DNA of 64,000 nt. Origin: SAR116 cluster alpha proteobacterium HIMB100. GTDB lineage: Bacteria; Pseudomonadota; Alphaproteobacteria; Puniceispirillales; Puniceispirillaceae. Every line of letters begins with the position of its first letter. Position 1 is the stretch's first letter. Shown in pieces: positions 18,194-25,777 of this stretch. The notes under the pieces are model-generated. The model had not been told where the DNA came from. It made no database searches and saw only the letters and a list, made by a program, of their open reading frames with translations. The position numbers and the translations under genes were made by a program. The stretch spans positions 1 to 64,000 of the forward strand of contig AFXB01000008.1 in NCBI GenBank assembly GCA_000238815.2, in the 5' to 3' direction.

Positions 18194-19261
18194 ATGTGCG
18201 CGATGCTGAAAACAGATTTCGTATCCACATTCGCTCTCCCGGTGTTCAGCTTGGACAGCGTGTTAAATTTTAGCGAGATAAACGCGTCATTTTTTGAAAT
18301 TTTCGGTGATGTTCAGGGTAAACCCATCACATCTTTAAGCGATGAATTCAATGAACGAAAATGTGTGCGGAAAATCAGCGCAGGACAGGCCTATCGGTTT
18401 AAGATATTCACTTCAGATGTCCGGAAGACACCCTATTCGGTTGAGCTGAGGCAAACCGCTAGTGGATATATTGGCTTTGCTGTTGAAGCAGCTGACGCGG
18501 CTAAAGCAGAAGCCATGCTGGCCAGCTACAGCGAGATGATGGAAAAGCAAAACCGTATTTTAAAGGCAGAAAAGAACAAATCTGAAAAATTGCTTCAGTC
18601 ACTGTTACCAGCCACTTTTATTGACGAGCTTCAGTCTCTTTCCGGAACAACGCCCAAAACCATGAAAAAAGCTGGTCTTCTGATGGTCGCATTGCCCCAG
18701 GTTCAGCATTTATTGGGCGGCCTGGAAGCAGATGATATGTTTGCAGAGCTTGACGAGCTTTTTACATGTTTTGACCTGTTGGCCGAGATACATGCCTGCC
18801 AGAGGCTGGAGGCAACACCAAACAGCTACCTTGCTGCACTGCCGCTTCTTTCACCAGATAGTCCGGCCTGTGAAACCCTGGCCCAGTTTGCTTTGGATGC
18901 GATTGAAGTCATAAAATTGAGGCAGTCGCAGATTCACATACTGTGTAAATTTGGCTTGCATTTAGGTGAGGTCACTACCGGTATTGTGGGAAAGACACAT
19001 TTATCCTTCATGGCAATGGGTACAGGCGTTGCGGCGGTTGCTGATATCACTGGTCAGGCAGATGACCTGCAGGTCTGCTGTTCAGACACCATTTATCAGT
19101 ATAGCGAGCCGCTTCGACATGCTTTGCAGCTGAATTCAAATGGTCCTGACATGAGCGATAAAGATCCTGTTTACCGGCTTAGCCCAGAGTTTGGCACACG
19201 TAATCAGGACAAATTGCAACAATGCATCAGCAGAGCAAAAACGCTGCGGCGTAATTTTTAG
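18194..19261 (+). CDS. PAS-like sensor fused to a degenerate class III nucleotide cyclase domain
   Basis: 355 residues. The first 125 are a paralogue of the preceding phosphatase's sensor, sharing DFNERK, the SAGQ/SSGQ element and the linker KAEAMLASYSEM. The rest follows a class III adenylyl/guanylyl cyclase fold: LLPATFIDEL start, FAELDELFTCFDLLAE helix, and KFGLHLGEVTTGIVGK matching the usual IGIHSGPVVAGVIG strand-turn. The two metal-binding aspartates, the substrate-specifying Lys and Asp and the transition-state Asn-Arg pair appear replaced (for example LLMVALPQV where FADIVGFT is expected). It is probably a catalytically dead cyclase acting as a regulatory or scaffold module. Start ATG 18194 has AGGCGGA upstream. 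Its partner is unknown. Confidence 0.65.
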   Translation: MCAMLKTDFVSTFALPVFSLDSVLNFSEINASFFEIFGDVQGKPITSLSDEFNERKCVRKISAGQAYRFKIFTSDVRKTPYSVELRQTASGYIGFAVEAADAAKAEAMLASYSEMMEKQNRILKAEKNKSEKLLQSLLPATFIDELQSLSGTTPKTMKKAGLLMVALPQVQHLLGGLEADDMFAELDELFTCFDLLAEIHACQRLEATPNSYLAALPLLSPDSPACETLAQFALDAIEVIKLRQSQIHILCKFGLHLGEVTTGIVGKTHLSFMAMGTGVAAVADITGQADDLQVCCSDTIYQYSEPLRHALQLNSNGPDMSDKDPVYRLSPEFGTRNQDKLQQCISRAKTLRRNF

Positions 19262-19270
19262 GACCGCCTA

Positions 19271-19573
19271 TTAGTCGTTTTCTATAGAAAATAAGCTGTC
19301 AAATTTTAAAATTTTAAGAACATTCATCAGCGCGGCAGCAGGGTTTGCAAGACGCACTTTTGCGCCTGCGGCAGCCAATTGTTTGTAAGCCATGATCAAA
19401 CAGGCTACACCACTTGAATCGATATAATTCAATTCAGCAGAATAGATGATAAGATCACGCTCAGCAGGCGCTTTGCTTAATGCCGCTCTCAGCTCAGAAC
19501 TTGATGAAATGTTGATATCCCCACTTAAGGTCAGGATGGTGGCCTCATCCGTGTGGTCAATTTCAAAAGCCAT
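19271..19573 (-). CDS. STAS-domain protein (anti-sigma factor antagonist / MlaB-like)
   Basis: 100 residues, a single STAS domain. The motif YIDSSGV places a phosphorylatable serine at residue 53, the position of Ser56 of RsbV and Thr52 of E. coli MlaB. It could be the RsbV-type antagonist in a partner switch, or the MlaB subunit that binds the MlaF ATPase of the adjacent transporter, or both. It is transcribed away from mlaE and converges with the cyclase-like gene. A palindrome lies 28 bases upstream of its start. No sigma factor gene is present in the window. Confidence 0.8.
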   Translation of the reverse strand: MAFEIDHTDEATILTLSGDINISSSSELRAALSKAPAERDLIIYSAELNYIDSSGVACLIMAYKQLAAAGAKVRLANPAAALMNVLKILKFDSLFSIEND

Positions 19574-19600
19574 TTCTTCATTCCCTCATAGTAAAAAGCC

Positions 19601-19615
19601 AAAACGGTCCGTTTT
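19601..19615. promoter_or_regulatory. Palindrome AAAACGG-N-CCGTTTT, candidate operator
   Basis: Two perfect seven-base arms separated by one base lie between the divergent STAS and mlaE genes. The spacer is too short for a hairpin, so a dimeric DNA-binding protein is the natural reading. It is 28 bases from the STAS start, in a position to overlap its promoter. Confidence 0.45.
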
Positions 19616-19732
19616 CCTAGCCTATAAAATCGTGATTTGTTTGTTGAGTCAAAGCCAGACTAACAGTTTAAAGCTTTTTGATTAGAAAATTATGATATAC
19701 AACACTTCAAAACGCAGAAGATCAGGCACCAT

Positions 19733-20518
19733 GTGATGAACAGTACTATTTTGAAAGCCGGTCAGTCCGTAAATAACAGCATTGCTGCTGTTGGCTATGC
19801 GGCTCTGATTCTGCAGCAAACATTCATGATGCTGTTTACTGGCTACAGAGCCGGGCAAGCGGTTCGTTTGCGGCATGTATCTGCTGAAATTATGGTGGCA
19901 GGTGTACAGGCCTTGCCAGTTGTTATCCTCATGGCGGCAACAATTGGTATCATGTTATCTATTCAAGGCATCCATTCGCTCAGTATTTTTGGCGCAGAAA
20001 CGCAAGTCACTTTCGGTCTGGCTTTATCTATTCCACGCGAATTTGCCCCGCTCATCACTGGGATTCTGGTGGCCGGCCGTTCGGGCTCACAACTCACAAG
20101 CCGAATTGGATCGATGCGGTTAAATGGCGAGATTGATGCCCTGACCGTGATGGGCATATCTCCGGTTCGATTTGTCATAGCACCTGCTTTGCTTGGCTTG
20201 ATTGTCAGCCTGCCTATCCTTGTTGCGGTTGCTAACGTGGCTGCATTTTTTGCGGCTGGAATTTATATTCAGGCAGTTTTAGGGATTGGGCAGTTGGCCT
20301 ATTGGGCCGATATTTTGTCAATCGTCACGCTGGTTGATATGGCACATTCCTTTGGTAAAGCAGTTATTTTTTCCATATTGATTTCCCTTATCGGGATTTG
20401 TATGGGCCTGAAGGTTTCCGGCGGGTCAGAGGTGCTCGGCCGTTCCACAACCTCGTCTGTTGTGACATGTATTGCAGCGATTATCGCTGCTGATACCGTA
20501 TTTGCCTTAGTGTTGTAG
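19733..20518 (+). CDS. mlaE: Mla-type phospholipid ABC transporter permease (MlaE/YrbE)
   Basis: About 260 residues with five or six membrane helices and the family segments VVILMAATIGIMLSIQG and ITGILVAGRSGSQLTSRIG; the latter matches the conserved G-R-S-G-S loop of MlaE. It forms the inner-membrane channel of the MlaFEDB complex that moves phospholipids between the inner and outer membranes. The start could be GTG 19733 or ATG 19736, with AGG a few bases upstream. It is the first gene of a tight rightward operon with mlaF, mlaD and a lipoprotein gene. MlaC, the periplasmic shuttle, and MlaA are not in the window. Confidence 0.85.
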   Translation: MMNSTILKAGQSVNNSIAAVGYAALILQQTFMMLFTGYRAGQAVRLRHVSAEIMVAGVQALPVVILMAATIGIMLSIQGIHSLSIFGAETQVTFGLALSIPREFAPLITGILVAGRSGSQLTSRIGSMRLNGEIDALTVMGISPVRFVIAPALLGLIVSLPILVAVANVAAFFAAGIYIQAVLGIGQLAYWADILSIVTLVDMAHSFGKAVIFSILISLIGICMGLKVSGGSEVLGRSTTSSVVTCIAAIIAADTVFALVL

Positions 20519-20525
20519 GTTTGTG

Positions 20526-21359
20526 ATGGCCGGAATAACCACACAACAAACACCCAAATCAAAGCAGCCGCACCCACCGGTTCTTGATATCCTCAATCTT
20601 GTCGGCGGGTATGAGGGCACGGCGGTCATAAAAGATTGCTCTATGCAGGTCCAGCAAGGCGAAATTGTTGTCATTATGGGGGGCTCTGGGTCTGGAAAAT
20701 CGACCTTTTTGAAACATTTAATTGGCCTGAAAGAGCCGATGAGCGGGGATGTTAGCTTATTTGGGGACTCGCTCTATGAAGCCAGCTATCTTCATCGCCT
20801 GAAATTATTAAAAAATATTGGCGTGGCGTTCCAGTCAGGTGCTTTGCTCTCTTCTCTGACGGTCGCGGAAAATGTGGCTTTGCCATTACGTGAACATTCC
20901 GATCTTGATGAACAAACCATTGATTTCATTGTTCGCATGAAATTGGATTTTGTCGGTTTGCTGGATAAGGGGCATTTGCTGCCTTCTGAATTGTCCGGCG
21001 GGATGCTGAAACGAGCAGCGGTGGCCAGGGCGATTGCCCTTGATCCGCGGCTGACCTTTATGGATGAGCCGTCAGCCGGACTGGATCCTGTCGTTGCAGC
21101 TGCTCTTGATGATTTGATCATCAAGCTAAAGGACTCTCTGGGCATGAGTGTCGTTGTGGTGACCCATGAATTGGAGAGTGCTTTTAAAATTGCGGATAAA
21201 ATTGTGGTTTTGGATCGTGGTCATATTATTTTCACTGGCACAGTGAAGCAAATTAAGGCGAGCCGTAACCAGAGAATTCAAAATCTGATTAACCGAGTTC
21301 CTGAAGAAGAAGAGTTTGACGCTGAAGCACATCTCAAACGCTTGTTCGGGGAATTGTAA
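20526..21359 (+). CDS. mlaF: Mla-type ABC transporter ATP-binding protein (MlaF)
   Basis: 277 residues from ATG 20526 (GTG 20523 is an alternative; the AGG of the ribosome binding site overlaps the mlaE stop). Walker A is GGSGSGKST, the signature is LSGGMLKRAAVARAIAL and Walker B is LTFMDEPSAGLDP, all in the form typical of MlaF. It powers lipid transport from the cytoplasmic face. In E. coli MlaF is stabilised by the STAS protein MlaB. The only STAS gene here is the divergent neighbour of mlaE, so these two may interact. Confidence 0.87.
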   Translation: MAGITTQQTPKSKQPHPPVLDILNLVGGYEGTAVIKDCSMQVQQGEIVVIMGGSGSGKSTFLKHLIGLKEPMSGDVSLFGDSLYEASYLHRLKLLKNIGVAFQSGALLSSLTVAENVALPLREHSDLDEQTIDFIVRMKLDFVGLLDKGHLLPSELSGGMLKRAAVARAIALDPRLTFMDEPSAGLDPVVAAALDDLIIKLKDSLGMSVVVVTHELESAFKIADKIVVLDRGHIIFTGTVKQIKASRNQRIQNLINRVPEEEEFDAEAHLKRLFGEL

Positions 21360-21378
21360 TTGTGCGCGGAGCAAGTCC

Positions 21379-22440
21379 ATGAAACGGTCAACCACTGATT
21401 ACATTGCTGGTCTTTTTGTCATTGCCGGATTTGTCCTGATCATCGGCATGACCATTATTGTTCGGGGCCAACTCAACAAACAAGACAGCTATTTCACTTA
21501 CTTCAATAATGTGGCTGGCCTAAAATCTGGCGCGGCTATCATTTATGAAGGCTATATCATCGGCTCGGTAACGGACATCACCCCGGAAACAACGCCATCA
21601 GGGATGCGTTTTAAGGTCGATTTAGGGGTAAAGTCGGGCTGGCAAATTCCACAAGATTCAAAAGCAAAAATCGCGGCGCAGTCTTTGCTCTCTGCTCAGG
21701 CTGTTCAGATAAAGGCAGGGACAAAGTCACCACTGCCTGCAGGAGCACAGATCGCCTCGACCCAGACGCGTGATGTGCTTTCTGATTTGTCAGATACAGC
21801 AGATGAGTTGTCCTCACTGGCCCAGACCAGTCTGCAGCCACTGCTGGAGACACTCACATCTGTCATAGATAATGAAGTCAGAATGACCTTGTCTAGTGCC
21901 AACAATCTGACAGGGTTGGTGGAAGATAAAGTGCCGGATATGTTGGGCAGGCTGGATGCTATTTTTGTAAATCTTGAACTGGTCAGTGCGCAGCTTGAAG
22001 ATATGCTGGGTCAGGATATGCAGGTTCAAATCGCTCAGTCTGTAGGACAGATTGAAGGGATGGTGACGCGTATGAATGACGCAACTGCCCAACTCGCCTC
22101 AGAACAGAATGTCAGCCGGATTAATGACAGTCTGAAGAAGTTAGAACAGACAGCTTCACTGCTCTATCGCTCAGCAGAACAAACACAAGCGTTGACCTCA
22201 GAAAATAACATTGAGCTTGTTGAGACCTTCCTGAGCGACGCTATGGCCATACTGACACAGGTCGCCGATATTATGTCTTCTGCAGAACGCTCTGCTGAAA
22301 ACACTGCCCGGTTGACCTCAATCAGTCAGGACAGGATGGATTCTTTCCTGCAAAGGTTAGAAAATGCGGCCTTGAATATAGAAGAAATGACAGCACGTCT
22401 GCGTGATGATCCTTCGATTATCATCAGAGGATCAAATTAA
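21379..22440 (+). CDS. mlaD: MCE-domain lipid-binding protein (MlaD)
   Basis: 353 residues: one N-terminal membrane anchor (YIAGLFVIAGFVLIIGMTII), an MCE domain at about residues 35-115, then a long helical and coiled-coil tail. E. coli MlaD is about 183 residues, so this version has a much longer periplasmic tail, as seen in other MCE proteins that build hexameric tubes. Start ATG 21379 is chosen because GGAG lies eight bases upstream and the anchor follows at once. It sits 19 bases after mlaF and 11 bases before the lipoprotein gene. Confidence 0.85.
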   Translation: MKRSTTDYIAGLFVIAGFVLIIGMTIIVRGQLNKQDSYFTYFNNVAGLKSGAAIIYEGYIIGSVTDITPETTPSGMRFKVDLGVKSGWQIPQDSKAKIAAQSLLSAQAVQIKAGTKSPLPAGAQIASTQTRDVLSDLSDTADELSSLAQTSLQPLLETLTSVIDNEVRMTLSSANNLTGLVEDKVPDMLGRLDAIFVNLELVSAQLEDMLGQDMQVQIAQSVGQIEGMVTRMNDATAQLASEQNVSRINDSLKKLEQTASLLYRSAEQTQALTSENNIELVETFLSDAMAILTQVADIMSSAERSAENTARLTSISQDRMDSFLQRLENAALNIEEMTARLRDDPSIIIRGSN

Positions 22441-22451
22441 ACCTGACAGAA

Positions 22452-23087
22452 ATGAGCAGAATTATGTTGAACAAGCTAACGTCATCATTGCGAATAAACA
22501 GACGCATATTGCTGCGCTTCTTCACAGTGTTGTTTTTCGTGGGTGTGATAACATCATGCGCGCCCGCACCATCGCGGGCCCCGGATATATTCTATGATTT
22601 GAGCGTTCAGCCTGTCCAACAAAGCTATGGCAGCACAGAATCTCTCAGCATTTCGTCAGTATCTGCACAAGGCGTGATGAGTGGCCGGTCATTCGTAACC
22701 CAAACATCTGCAGACCCGGTCGCCTATTTAGAGCTGCGTGGGCATCTTTGGCATATTCCGCCAGCTCAGCTCTTACAATCTGCGCTGGTTGACGGGCTGT
22801 CTTTGGGCTCTGCTGACCTTGTTATTGGCACAAGCGATACGCTCAGCTCACCTGACTACAGACTGAAGCTGAAATTAAGGCAATTTTCATTCACCCCGAA
22901 TGGTGAGGCTGTTATCGCTCTTGAAGGGGTGATCAGAGCACAGCAATCAGATGTGCTGAAAACTGCGGTCTATTCTGTCCGTCAGCCTGTAGAGGGTGAT
23001 ACGGCGGAAGCTGCAGTGCGTGCTTATCAGGACGCAATTCAGCAGATTGCACAACAATTGTCAGCTGATATTGCGTCTTTGTTCTGA
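22452..23087 (+). CDS. ABC-type transport auxiliary lipoprotein
   Basis: 211 residues. A signal peptide ends in the lipobox VITSC, giving a lipidated Cys at residue 36. The rest fits the ABC-type transport auxiliary component family (PqiC/DUF330-like) that accompanies MCE transporters. It would be anchored at the outer or inner membrane and contact the MCE tube. ATG 22452 and ATG 22464 are both possible starts. It is the last gene of the mla operon and converges with the RsbW-like kinase gene 26 bases on. Confidence 0.75.
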   Translation: MSRIMLNKLTSSLRINRRILLRFFTVLFFVGVITSCAPAPSRAPDIFYDLSVQPVQQSYGSTESLSISSVSAQGVMSGRSFVTQTSADPVAYLELRGHLWHIPPAQLLQSALVDGLSLGSADLVIGTSDTLSSPDYRLKLKLRQFSFTPNGEAVIALEGVIRAQQSDVLKTAVYSVRQPVEGDTAEAAVRAYQDAIQQIAQQLSADIASLF

Positions 23088-23113
23088 AGCAGAGATCAGA
23101 CATCATTGTGGCA

Positions 23114-23521
23114 TCAGGCCGATGCAGCTTTGCCAAATATTAATTCAGCCTGATTACCCTCTTCACGCATTGAAAAACGCACTTCTGTTGCCAACGCTCT
23201 GATTAAATTCAGACCCAGGCCGCCTTCTTCAGGCGGGCGGTGAGTGGTTACCCAAGTATCAGGGTCAGACGGTGGTGCATTATCTGTAATGAGCAGTGTC
23301 AGATCGTCAGCGGTTGCGGTGAAGTTAATCCAGATTGCTCCGTCATTTGACCCGCCTGCAAACCCATACCGGATGATGTTTTGCAAAACCTCACCCAAAG
23401 CAAGCGAAACATCCATTTGCTTTTCTTCCCAACCCGCTTCTTCAAGACAGGCATTTATATCTTCTCTGACTTGAGACAGGCATTCAGGTTGCGGGATATA
23501 GGTAAACTGCTTCGCTGACAT
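23114..23521 (-). CDS. RsbW-like anti-sigma serine kinase (GHKL ATPase)
   Basis: 135 residues with the GHKL Bergerat fold: an N box with Glu44 and Asn48 (ALGEVLQNIIRYGF), a G1 box TDNAPP (Asp80) and a G2 segment GGLGLNLI (about residues 100-107). RsbW/SpoIIAB-type proteins phosphorylate a STAS antagonist and usually bind a sigma factor. The likely substrate is the STAS protein at 19271-19573, with the phosphatase at 17051-18181 as the opposing enzyme. No sigma factor is near. It is divergent from dmdA with a 230-base gap. Confidence 0.82.
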   Translation of the reverse strand: MSAKQFTYIPQPECLSQVREDINACLEEAGWEEKQMDVSLALGEVLQNIIRYGFAGGSNDGAIWINFTATADDLTLLITDNAPPSDPDTWVTTHRPPEEGGLGLNLIRALATEVRFSMREEGNQAELIFGKAASA

Positions 23522-23750
23522 TGACCTTCCACTTCTAAATCTTTTTCACGCCCTGCAGGCCTAGACTTCAGGCGGGGCGCGCACCACAGGCGAACATTGC
23601 TCGTAAAAGAGTAAAGTGCTTCAGCTTTTCGCACAAGATGCTGTATTCGATTTGGGCTCAACGCCAAATAAATCAACAGACCAGCAAGGGTACGGTCTTG
23701 CTTTGTTTTGTTTCGGAATATATCAAATGAGGACGCGAAAAGGGGCAGAT

Positions 23751-24893
23751 ATGCAAACTTCAGATGAATTTGGTTTTGGTACGCAAATCAGAAAATCACC
23801 ATTTTTTGACGCCACAGTGAAATGGGGGGCCAGCGGCTTTTCTGTTTATAATCATATGTATATTCCCCGTGATTTTGGTGATCCAGAACAGAATTTCTGG
23901 AACCTAATCAATGATGCGATTTTGTGTGATGTGGCTGTTGAACGCCAGGTTGAAGTTGCCGGCCCTGATGCAGCGCAATTCGTTCAGATGCTGACCCCGC
24001 GTGACCTTTCCAATATGGCTGTTGGCCAATGCAAATATATCCTGATTACCAATGCGCAGGGCGGGATCATCAATGATCCGGTGCTTCTGCGGCTTGAACA
24101 GAACAAATTTTGGATTTCACTTGCTGACAGTGATGTTTTGCTTTGGGCACAGGGTGTTGCTGTTCATGCAGGGCTGGATGTAACGATCTGTGAACCAGAT
24201 GTCTCACCTCTTCAACTGCAAGGACCACGCTCGCAGCAAATCATGACAGTATTGTTTGGTGAAGAAATTGAAGGCCTGAAATATTACTGGCTGCGTCACT
24301 ATATGCTGGACGGCATACCGGTGGTGGTCTCCAGGACAGGCTGGTCAAGTGAGCTAGGATATGAAATCTATCTTCAAGATGGCAGCCGGGGGACAGAATT
24401 ATGGGACAAAATTATGGCAGCAGGTCAGCCATTTGGTCTGCAGCCTGGTCATACATCTTCAATTCGGCGCATCGAAGGGGCTATGTTGTCCTATCATGCA
24501 GATATGGATATTCATACAAACCCGTTCGAGCTGGGTCTGGACCGTCTGGTGGCACTGGATGGCCAACATGACTATATCGGGAAACCGGCGCTCCAAAGGA
24601 TTAAACAAAGCGGTGTGAGACGCAGACAGGTCGGGTTGGTCATAGACGGCGCACCATTTACAGGGCCCAACACCAGATTCTGGCCTGTAACAGTTGATGA
24701 CCAGACGATAGGGAAGGTGACATCAGCTGTCTATTCACCACGTCTTAAGAAAAACATTGCTTTGGCTATGATCGAGGTTGGTTCATCTGATCTTGGCACG
24801 GCACTAACCGTGAAGACCGCAACAGGGCTGCGCTCTGCTGTTGTGGTCGAGAAGCCGTTTTATGATCCCAAAAAACAGATCACAACGAGCTAG
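23751..24893 (+). CDS. dmdA: Dimethylsulfoniopropionate demethylase (DmdA)
   Basis: 380 residues, GcvT fold. DmdA transfers a methyl group from DMSP to tetrahydrofolate, giving methylmercaptopropionate. Many segments agree with the SAR11 enzyme as I remember it: GFSVYNHMYIP, ERQVEVAGPDAAQFVQ, TPRDLS, NDPVLL, WISLADSDV, QGPRS, SRTGWSSELGYEIY and IRRIEGAMLSY. Start ATG 23751 has AGGGG seven bases upstream; upstream ATG 23727 and the TTG-rich open frame before it look non-coding. Its stop shares the palindrome CTAG with the converging MBL gene. With the DddQ-type lyase at 9.5 kb, both known fates of DMSP are encoded within 15 kb. A different GcvT-family demethylase is the main alternative. Confidence 0.82.
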   Translation: MQTSDEFGFGTQIRKSPFFDATVKWGASGFSVYNHMYIPRDFGDPEQNFWNLINDAILCDVAVERQVEVAGPDAAQFVQMLTPRDLSNMAVGQCKYILITNAQGGIINDPVLLRLEQNKFWISLADSDVLLWAQGVAVHAGLDVTICEPDVSPLQLQGPRSQQIMTVLFGEEIEGLKYYWLRHYMLDGIPVVVSRTGWSSELGYEIYLQDGSRGTELWDKIMAAGQPFGLQPGHTSSIRRIEGAMLSYHADMDIHTNPFELGLDRLVALDGQHDYIGKPALQRIKQSGVRRRQVGLVIDGAPFTGPNTRFWPVTVDDQTIGKVTSAVYSPRLKKNIALAMIEVGSSDLGTALTVKTATGLRSAVVVEKPFYDPKKQITTS

Positions 24894-25744
24894 AACGGTA
24901 TCGACAGCAAGTCTTTACCCAGGACCAGATTACCAGCGAAGGTCGAACGGATAGCTGTTTCAAATTCGTCTTTGCTGACTCGGAACCCAATCTCCGGCAC
25001 AAAGTGATTAACGACCAATGTCTTGCAGTTTGCAGAAGTGGCAATGCGGCCAACATCTTCGCAAGGGGTGTGGCTGGCCATAAAATGGTCCCACAGTTTC
25101 GGTTTTGTGTCTTTCAAAACGTCACAAATCTGTTTTGCCCCGCCAAGATGCATTGCTTCATGCACCAGAATATCAGCATCTCTGGCAAATTCTGCCAGAG
25201 GCGGAAAATAGGCCGTGTCCGCGCCAAACACGATTTTAGAAGTTTCAGTCTCAAATTTTAGCGCAAAACAGTCTGTGACAGGCGGATGTTTTACCCGCAG
25301 TGCCTGAACAATCAGATGATCATCCTCAAAGACAACTCCTTCAGTAAATTCATGACACGAAAAACAGTTTCGGATATCGTTTAGGCCTTCATCATGAACG
25401 CGGATATCGATATCAAATGCCTGGCTGTCAACGAAACTGGTCATTAGCCTGTTCAGCCCATGCGGGCCGAACAGCTTTATATGGTGTGCTGGTGCGCCGA
25501 CCCAGCTTGTATAGACAAGTCCCCCCAATTCCAGATTATGGTCACTGTGATGATGGGTGATAAACACAGTTTCCAGCTGGTCATAGGTAAAACCGGCTTC
25601 AATAAACTGGCGGGTCACCCCAAGGCCTGCATCTATGATATAGACTTTATCGTTCAGAACCAAGGCACTGCTGGTTGGCCATGAGCCGCCCTTAATCAGG
25701 CGCGGCCCGCCCTTTGTGCCAAACAGAACGACCTTATTTTCCAT
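24890..25744 (-). CDS. MBL-fold metallohydrolase (RNase Z/arylsulfatase-like subgroup)
   Basis: 284 residues. The metal-binding motif HHHSDH is at residues 64-69, followed by further ligands in HEFTEG-like and GADTAYFP segments and a C-terminal NHFVPE. The layout resembles the ElaC/RNase Z-like group used for small-molecule hydrolysis rather than tRNA processing; no flexible exosite arm is evident. The substrate is unknown. It is adjacent and convergent to dmdA, and upstream lie leftward iolG- and hyi-like genes 34-58 bases apart, so it may belong to their operon. Confidence 0.75.
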   Translation of the reverse strand: MENKVVLFGTKGGPRLIKGGSWPTSSALVLNDKVYIIDAGLGVTRQFIEAGFTYDQLETVFITHHHSDHNLELGGLVYTSWVGAPAHHIKLFGPHGLNRLMTSFVDSQAFDIDIRVHDEGLNDIRNCFSCHEFTEGVVFEDDHLIVQALRVKHPPVTDCFALKFETETSKIVFGADTAYFPPLAEFARDADILVHEAMHLGGAKQICDVLKDTKPKLWDHFMASHTPCEDVGRIATSANCKTLVVNHFVPEIGFRVSKDEFETAIRSTFAGNLVLGKDLLSIPF

Positions 25745-25777
25745 ATCTGTTCTTTCTTGCGCGCAGCTTTTTCAGTG

